Part shown: in pieces, positions 5,422 to 9,076 of the stretch | Layout of the letters: the number at the start of each line of letters is the position of its first letter | Position numbering within the stretch: the first letter of the stretch is position 1 | Source: Lysobacteraceae bacterium | GTDB taxonomy: Bacteria; Pseudomonadota; Gammaproteobacteria; Steroidobacterales; Steroidobacteraceae | DNA: 9,076 nucleotides | Direction of reading: 5' to 3' | Assembly: GCA_012516015.1 (NCBI GenBank) | Contig: JAAYXG010000682.1 | Span: 1 to 9,076 of the forward strand | Notes under the pieces: model-generated | Told to the model about the DNA's origin: nothing | What the model saw: the letters and a program-made list of their open reading frames with translations, nothing else | Database searches by the model: none | Translations under genes and position numbers: made by a program

Positions 5422-6567
5422 TCACCGCCATAAACGCCACTTGCGCCACTCGCGTAGATCGAGCGGCATTCGCACGATCGGCGGAGGTGCCGCGACTCTG
5501 AAGCCTTGCGTTCCTTTGCGGACCGCATCGCGCGCGTCCTCGAACGCGACGCCCGCGAACACCATGATATCCGCGGCGACCATGCGCAGCGCGCTGATGG
5601 CCGGTGCGAGGCTTGCGCTCGGCGGCGGTGCCCCTGCGGGGAACGCCTGAGTCACTTCGAATGCGCGGTCGGCGACCTTTTGTCTCGCGACGCGGTCGTC
5701 GAGGCCCTGCGCCAGATCCCTCAACGCTTGCGAGAGCTCGCGCACGTGCGGCGCGAGTCGATCGCCATCCGCCGGCCCAAGCAGCAGCGCACTGCGGGCG
5801 AGCGTCAAGCAACTGTTACCTAGCAAATCCAAATGACTCGCGCTTTCGCTCTCCCGAGCCAACAACTCGAGCCGCGAGCGCCACACGAGCGAATGGCGCG
5901 TCGAGCGTGCGCTCAGTTTTCGCACGCGTCCGAGCTCCGCGAGCCGGTCGCGGAGCTGGCGCAAGAGACGCATCGCGCGTTCGGCCGGTGCATCGACGTG
6001 GCGTTCCAGCGCTCGGGCGGTCATTTCCAACCCATCGGCCATGTCTCTGAGCGCCAGCCTTTCGGCGCGACGGAGCAAGGCGACCGGTTCGGGCGAAAAC
6101 AAGAATTGACTGAAGCTCAGCGCGACACCCGCCCCGATGAGCGCGTCGATCAACCGCTGCACTCCGACGGTGCCGTCGGCGGCGACGACGGTCAGAATGG
6201 CGCCGGCCGCGGCTTGCACCACTACGATTCGTGCGCCCCCGAGCATGCGCGCGAGCGCCGTCGCGCAAAAGATCGCGATTGCGAGCGTGAGCGGGCCGCC
6301 GCCGAGCGCGGCGCTCGTGAGCTCGCCGACGACGATCCCAAGGATCACGCCGTACAGCAGCCGCAGCGCCATCAAGCCGCGCTCCGGCAAAGATGCGCTC
6401 AACGCTGATACGGCCGCGATCGGTGCAAAGAAAGGATCGTCATGCCCTGCAATGTGTACGGCGCAGAGCCAGGCGATCGTCGCCGCAAGCACGGTCTGGC
6501 TCAGCGTCCACAGATGCTCTCTCAGTCGACGCACGCCTCGGCGAATCAAACGCCGTGCGCGTTCCAT
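5422..6567 (-). CDS. FUSC-family inner-membrane transporter-like protein
   Basis: 381 residues. The N-terminal third has about six hydrophobic segments (roughly 19-40, 45-60, 65-88, 92-108, 112-130 and 135-158), the half-size FUSC/aromatic-acid-exporter membrane domain. Typical features are the basic pre-helix (RRLIRRGVRRLREHLW), an FFAPIAAVSAL block in the second helix, and a LIDALIGAGVAL helix ending in FSPEP. The rest (about 165-360) is soluble, Arg/Leu-rich and probably helical. Related proteins (AaeB, YccS) are linked to efflux of aromatic acids or to fusaric acid resistance; the substrate here is unknown. The ATG at 6567 is preferred. GTG starts at 6597 and 6642 are possible but have no ribosome binding site. 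It converges on terC with 36 bases between the stops. Confidence 0.8.
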   Translation of the reverse strand: MERARRLIRRGVRRLREHLWTLSQTVLAATIAWLCAVHIAGHDDPFFAPIAAVSALSASLPERGLMALRLLYGVILGIVVGELTSAALGGGPLTLAIAIFCATALARMLGGARIVVVQAAAGAILTVVAADGTVGVQRLIDALIGAGVALSFSQFLFSPEPVALLRRAERLALRDMADGLEMTARALERHVDAPAERAMRLLRQLRDRLAELGRVRKLSARSTRHSLVWRSRLELLARESESASHLDLLGNSCLTLARSALLLGPADGDRLAPHVRELSQALRDLAQGLDDRVARQKVADRAFEVTQAFPAGAPPPSASLAPAISALRMVAADIMVFAGVAFEDARDAVRKGTQGFRVAAPPPIVRMPLDLREWRKWRLWR

Positions 6568-6677
6568 CAAGTCGATATCGCCGCGTGAGGCGCTCACGTT
6601 GTTCTTGTGTGTTCGACGAAGTCGGGCATGCAGTTGCTGCACTCGACGGTGCAGCGGGTCATGGAACGGTCGGTTGC

Positions 6678-6686
6678 ATTATCGCA
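6678..6686 (-). promoter_or_regulatory. Possible extended -10 promoter for the FUSC gene
   Basis: The minus strand reads TGC-GATAAT, an extended -10 element about 110 bases before the ATG at 6567 and 70 bases after the hdeD-like gene ends. No good -35 is seen at the expected distance. It suggests the FUSC gene can be expressed separately from its upstream neighbour. Confidence 0.3.
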
Positions 6687-6754
6687 GAGCCAGTGACGCT
6701 GGAGGAGATCCTCGAGCGCAGCAGGATGGCTTGCAAGATCGAGGTCTCGCGCAG

Positions 6755-7339
6755 CTACGTGCGTGCACTCCGGTAGGACTTCAGCGCGAGGCCGAAGACG
6801 ATATCGGAGACCCCTTGGAAGATGAGATCGACAGCAAGCACGATCCCGAGCATGAACAGCGAGCTCACCGGCCAGCCAGCGACGATAATGATCCCGACGA
6901 CGATGCTGACGACGCCCGAAGCGACGATCCAGCCCCATCCGCTCGTCGGACGCGAGCGCACACCGCTCGCGATGCGAAACAGACCCGCCACAACTAAAGA
7001 AAAAGCGAGCAGCAGCGTGAGGGCCTGCGCGGCCAACATCGGATTGTAGAAGGCGAATGCGCCTGCCGCGGTGTAGATCACACCGCTGATGAGCCAGAAC
7101 AAGAACCCGCCCCACTTGCGAAAGCGAATCGCCGCTGCGATCTGTGCAAGCCCGGCGACGATCATCAGCGCGCCGATGAAGAGAACCGAGGCGATCGTCG
7201 CCGCCAGGAGATTCCCCAGCGCCAACACGCCAAGGAAGAACAGTGCGACGCCGAGTGCGACGAACCATCCCCACCGCAGCCGAAAGTCGAAAGTGCGCTC
7301 GTCGAATCGAGTGTCCGAAGCGGTCGCTACTCTGGCCAT
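6755..7339 (-). CDS. HdeD family (DUF308) membrane protein
   Basis: 194 residues, close to E. coli HdeD (190), with six hydrophobic helices in three hairpins at about 24-41, 46-70, 79-97, 103-126, 137-154 and 160-185. The N-terminal 20 residues are polar and cytoplasmic. Family marks include RWGWFVALGVALFFLG, the glycine-rich SGVIYTAAGAFAFYNP turn, and GWGWIVASGVVSIVVG. E. coli HdeD contributes to acid resistance at high cell density; the biochemical function is not known, so only the family is transferred. The ATG at 7339 is supported by GTGAGG shortly upstream. An open frame continues to 7504 but overlaps the sortase end and lacks similarity. The gap to the sortase gene is 130 bases and holds nothing I recognise. 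Confidence 0.88.
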   Translation of the reverse strand: MARVATASDTRFDERTFDFRLRWGWFVALGVALFFLGVLALGNLLAATIASVLFIGALMIVAGLAQIAAAIRFRKWGGFLFWLISGVIYTAAGAFAFYNPMLAAQALTLLLAFSLVVAGLFRIASGVRSRPTSGWGWIVASGVVSIVVGIIIVAGWPVSSLFMLGIVLAVDLIFQGVSDIVFGLALKSYRSART

Positions 7340-7469
7340 GATCCTCACCCCTGCTGGTCGACGACCTCGACGATGCACTGTACGGACAATGGCGAGCCTT
7401 GCAGCTACGTAGGAAGCGCAATCGCTGCCGCGCGTTGCGCCGCATCGCGATGGCCAGGGAACTAGATGG

Positions 7470-8132
7470 TTACAAGCTGACGGTATACGCCCGCTCGCGA
7501 CCATTCTGGATGAGCTCGGCGTGGACGATGAAACGCCGCGGCGCCGAACCGACGAAATAGAACGGGTAGCAAGTGACGAGCGTCAACATGGGTTTCTCGG
7601 TCGGGGCGAGCACTTCTACTGCAGTCGGATCGACGACGGCGGTGGCTACGATCCGATACGTTTGAACTTCGCGCAGCGTCGTAAGCTGTACACGGTCGCC
7701 GATGCGAACATCCTTGAGCGCTCGGAAGTAACCGTCGCGATGCGCGGCGAGACCGATGTTGCCGAGCTCGCCGATGCGTGCGGTGCCTTCGATGCGGCCT
7801 GCGCCTTTATCGAGGTTCCTGTGATTCGTTCCTTCGAACACCGGTACGCGGAGGTCTACGGAGGCGATGCTCAGGACGGCTTGCGGACGATCCCGCACAG
7901 TATTCGAGGCACGACGCCATGCGTCGATCCGAGACGCCGACCACAGAGACATATCCGGCGTGTGCGGCGACGCGCTCGCATGGAATGGCTCGTCGATCAG
8001 CGCTTCGCGCGCCTCCTCGAGCGTTGCGATCCCTTCGAGACGTGCGCGCTCCGACGAGACGCGCGCGCTCCCATAGATCGCGAGCAGCGCGAGCCCGACG
8101 ATCCATGCAATTCTTTCCAGCCACATCAACAT
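7470..8132 (-). CDS. Class D-like sortase (transpeptidase), Gram-negative type
   Basis: 220-residue membrane-anchored cysteine transpeptidase. One N-terminal transmembrane segment (about 8-22) is followed by a linker and the beta-barrel sortase domain from about residue 83 (QAVLSIASVDLRVPVF). The catalytic triad is His131 (GLAAHRDGYF), Cys188 (TLVTCYPF) and the Arg before Phe in APRRF (Arg200, or less likely Arg199). The TCYPFYFVGSAPRRFIV block with CYPF resembles class D enzymes, which favour LPXTA-type signals. The partner gene 26 bases upstream ends in exactly such a signal, so this is very probably its dedicated sortase. Start: ATG 8132, or ATG 8126 two codons later; neither has a clear ribosome binding site. 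All catalytic residues are intact. Confidence 0.93.
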   Translation of the reverse strand: MLMWLERIAWIVGLALLAIYGSARVSSERARLEGIATLEEAREALIDEPFHASASPHTPDMSLWSASRIDAWRRASNTVRDRPQAVLSIASVDLRVPVFEGTNHRNLDKGAGRIEGTARIGELGNIGLAAHRDGYFRALKDVRIGDRVQLTTLREVQTYRIVATAVVDPTAVEVLAPTEKPMLTLVTCYPFYFVGSAPRRFIVHAELIQNGRERAYTVSL

Positions 8133-8158
8133 GGCTAGCAGACCGGAATGGGAGTCTG

Positions 8159-8764
8159 CTACCGCTTGCGCCAAGCGCGCAAAGTGCCGGCGATCCCCAG
8201 CATCAGCAGACCCGACACTGCGATCCACGGCAAGCCGCTCGCCGTTGAGGGCAATACGCCTGCCATGCGATCCGGCTCCTCTTCCTCTGTCGCCTGCTCC
8301 GCTGCCGCGATCGGAACGTCGACGGCTTGCGATTCCTGCGTGTTTGCGAGCTGCTCGTCCGGGTAGAACTGCGCGGTCATTCGATCCTCGGGTACGTAGA
8401 ACGTCAGCCGATCGCCTCGCCGCAGATCCGAAACGGGAATGGGCTTGCCGTCCATATATACGGTCGTGCCTTCCGGCGGTTGCATCTGAACGCGACCGCC
8501 GCCGGTGAAGTCGACGTCGAGCACCGAGGTGCGCGCGCTGCGTACAGTGCCTTCGAATTTCACGTACTTCTTACCGTTGCGCTCCTCGACGGACCGGCAT
8601 GCGGAATCGATGTTCGGATAACGCTCGAGCATGGCGTCCGACCACTGCACATCCTCGCAGCTGTTCGAAGTCGTCGTGAAAGAACGATCGATGTTGCTCT
8701 GCGCGGCGGCCGTCAGGGCCCATAGGCATGCGATGAGAGCGGTTGAGAGCAGATGAGCACGCAT
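8159..8764 (-). CDS. Secreted sortase substrate with LPSTA sorting signal
   Basis: 201 residues. A signal peptide (about 1-21, cleavage likely after TAAA) leads to a periplasmic domain with two cysteines (36 and 56) that could form a disulfide. A beta-rich stretch follows at about 66-133 (KYVKFEGTVRSARTSVLDVD through RRGDRLTFYVPEDR), with the flavour of a small barrel. A low-complexity acidic linker (about 143-166, EQATEEEEPD) ends at the sorting signal LPSTAS (171-176), then a hydrophobic helix (178-195) and the basic tail RAWRKR. That C-terminal tripartite signal is what sortases cleave, between Thr and Ala. The ATG at 8764 has a strong GGAGGG 6-7 bases upstream. It precedes the sortase gene by 26 bases, probably one transcript. 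I do not recognise the middle domain. Confidence 0.85.
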   Translation of the reverse strand: MRAHLLSTALIACLWALTAAAQSNIDRSFTTTSNSCEDVQWSDAMLERYPNIDSACRSVEERNGKKYVKFEGTVRSARTSVLDVDFTGGGRVQMQPPEGTTVYMDGKPIPVSDLRRGDRLTFYVPEDRMTAQFYPDEQLANTQESQAVDVPIAAAEQATEEEEPDRMAGVLPSTASGLPWIAVSGLLMLGIAGTLRAWRKR

Positions 8765-8808
8765 GTTTCCCTCCAGGATGTGCGAGCTTGACGCACGAAC
8801 ACTGACTG

Positions 8809-8824
8809 ACGCGGGAGCCCGCGT
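8809..8824. other. Short perfect hairpin upstream of the sortase-substrate gene
   Basis: ACGCGGGAGCCCGCGT is a perfect palindromic stem (6-7 pairs, tight loop), 25 bases after the YvlD-like gene's stop and 45 bases before the substrate ATG. There is no T run after it on the minus strand, so it is at best a weak terminator of the upstream gene or a leader structure. Confidence 0.35.
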
Positions 8825-8848
8825 GCTTGTTCCGCGCCGACGCCGAGG

Positions 8849-9076
8849 CTAGAAGATGCTTCGAACGAGCCACTCGCCCGCCGTACCGACGGCCGACATT
8901 ACGAGCGCGCCCCCGAGCGCCCACCCGAAGCTATCGATCTTGAGGTGATCCGTCAGCTTGTCCGTGAGCACGAGCAAGATCGCGTTGATGACCCAGCGCG
9001 TGATGAACGCGAGCAGCCAGGCAATTCCGAGCGTGAGGACGGTGAAAACGGCGAACAGGAGCCAGCCGAGGAAGAA
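8849..9076 (-). CDS. YvlD-like membrane protein, phage-holin superfamily IV type (C-terminal part)
   Basis: The last 75 codons of a gene that enters from the right edge, ending in TAG at 8849. Three hydrophobic segments are visible (FLGWLLFAVFTVLTLGIAWL; FITRWVINAILLVLTDKL; FGWALGGALVMSAVG), with the motif WVINAILLVLTDKLTDHLKI and a following F-W-A-L-G-GALV turn. This layout matches the small four-helix YvlD/DUF360 family annotated as phage holin superfamily IV. Despite the name, these are usually chromosomal membrane proteins of unknown role, and no phage genes are nearby. Roughly 40-60 N-terminal residues are missing from the window. It is on the same strand as the sortase pair, 84 bases upstream. 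Confidence 0.72.
   Translation of the reverse strand, partial: FFLGWLLFAVFTVLTLGIAWLLAFITRWVINAILLVLTDKLTDHLKIDSFGWALGGALVMSAVGTAGEWLVRSIF

Noticed and set aside
6594..7445. 283-codon minus-strand frame across the HdeD-like gene and its flanks
   Set aside because: Composition is Arg/Ser-rich without hydrophobic organisation, and it overlaps the HdeD frame, which has clear family features and a ribosome binding site.
8849..9076. Phage lysis module suggested by the holin-family name
   Set aside because: The YvlD/superfamily IV proteins are common chromosomal membrane proteins, and no endolysin, spanin or structural phage gene is present.

Overview
The window (about 60% G+C by eye) looks like chromosomal DNA of a Gram-negative proteobacterium, most likely a gammaproteobacterium. 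The main evidence is a complete-looking System I cytochrome c maturation (ccm) cluster with proteins very close in length and motif spacing to E. coli Ccm proteins, plus a tRNA-Leu gene that encodes its own CCA end. I cannot fix the genus from the sequence. No CRISPR array, insertion sequence or phage module is visible.

Layout. Positions 1-3695 (minus strand) hold ccmA, ccmB, ccmC, ccmD, ccmE and the 5' part of ccmF. The ccmA/ccmB and ccmD/ccmE pairs overlap by ATGA, and ccmD starts 2 bases after ccmC ends. CcmAB with CcmC and CcmD load heme onto CcmE, and CcmF transfers it to apocytochrome c. The series is interrupted only between ccmB and ccmC, by a 150-bp element with 20-bp inverted ends built of the heptamer GCGGTTA. 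Positions 3829-3986 hold a plus-strand tRNA-Leu(UAA) whose promoter and 3' flank are bordered by related heptamer arrays. Positions 3959-4371 hold no intact gene, but two coding-like tails without starts. Then comes a plus-strand terC/alx-type metal exporter gene (4372-5385).

Positions 5422-9076 (minus strand) are a run of envelope genes: a FUSC-type membrane protein, an HdeD-family (DUF308) six-helix membrane protein, a class D-like sortase, a secreted protein ending in an LPSTA sorting signal, and the 3' end of a YvlD-like (superfamily IV holin-type) membrane protein. The sortase and its evident substrate lie 26 bases apart and form a dedicated secretion and anchoring pair in a Gram-negative background. 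This is the most interesting system in the window.

The second notable theme is the short heptamer repeats (consensus about RCGGWTN). They occur at four sites between 2.1 and 4.0 kb, including a MITE-like inverted pair inside the ccm cluster.
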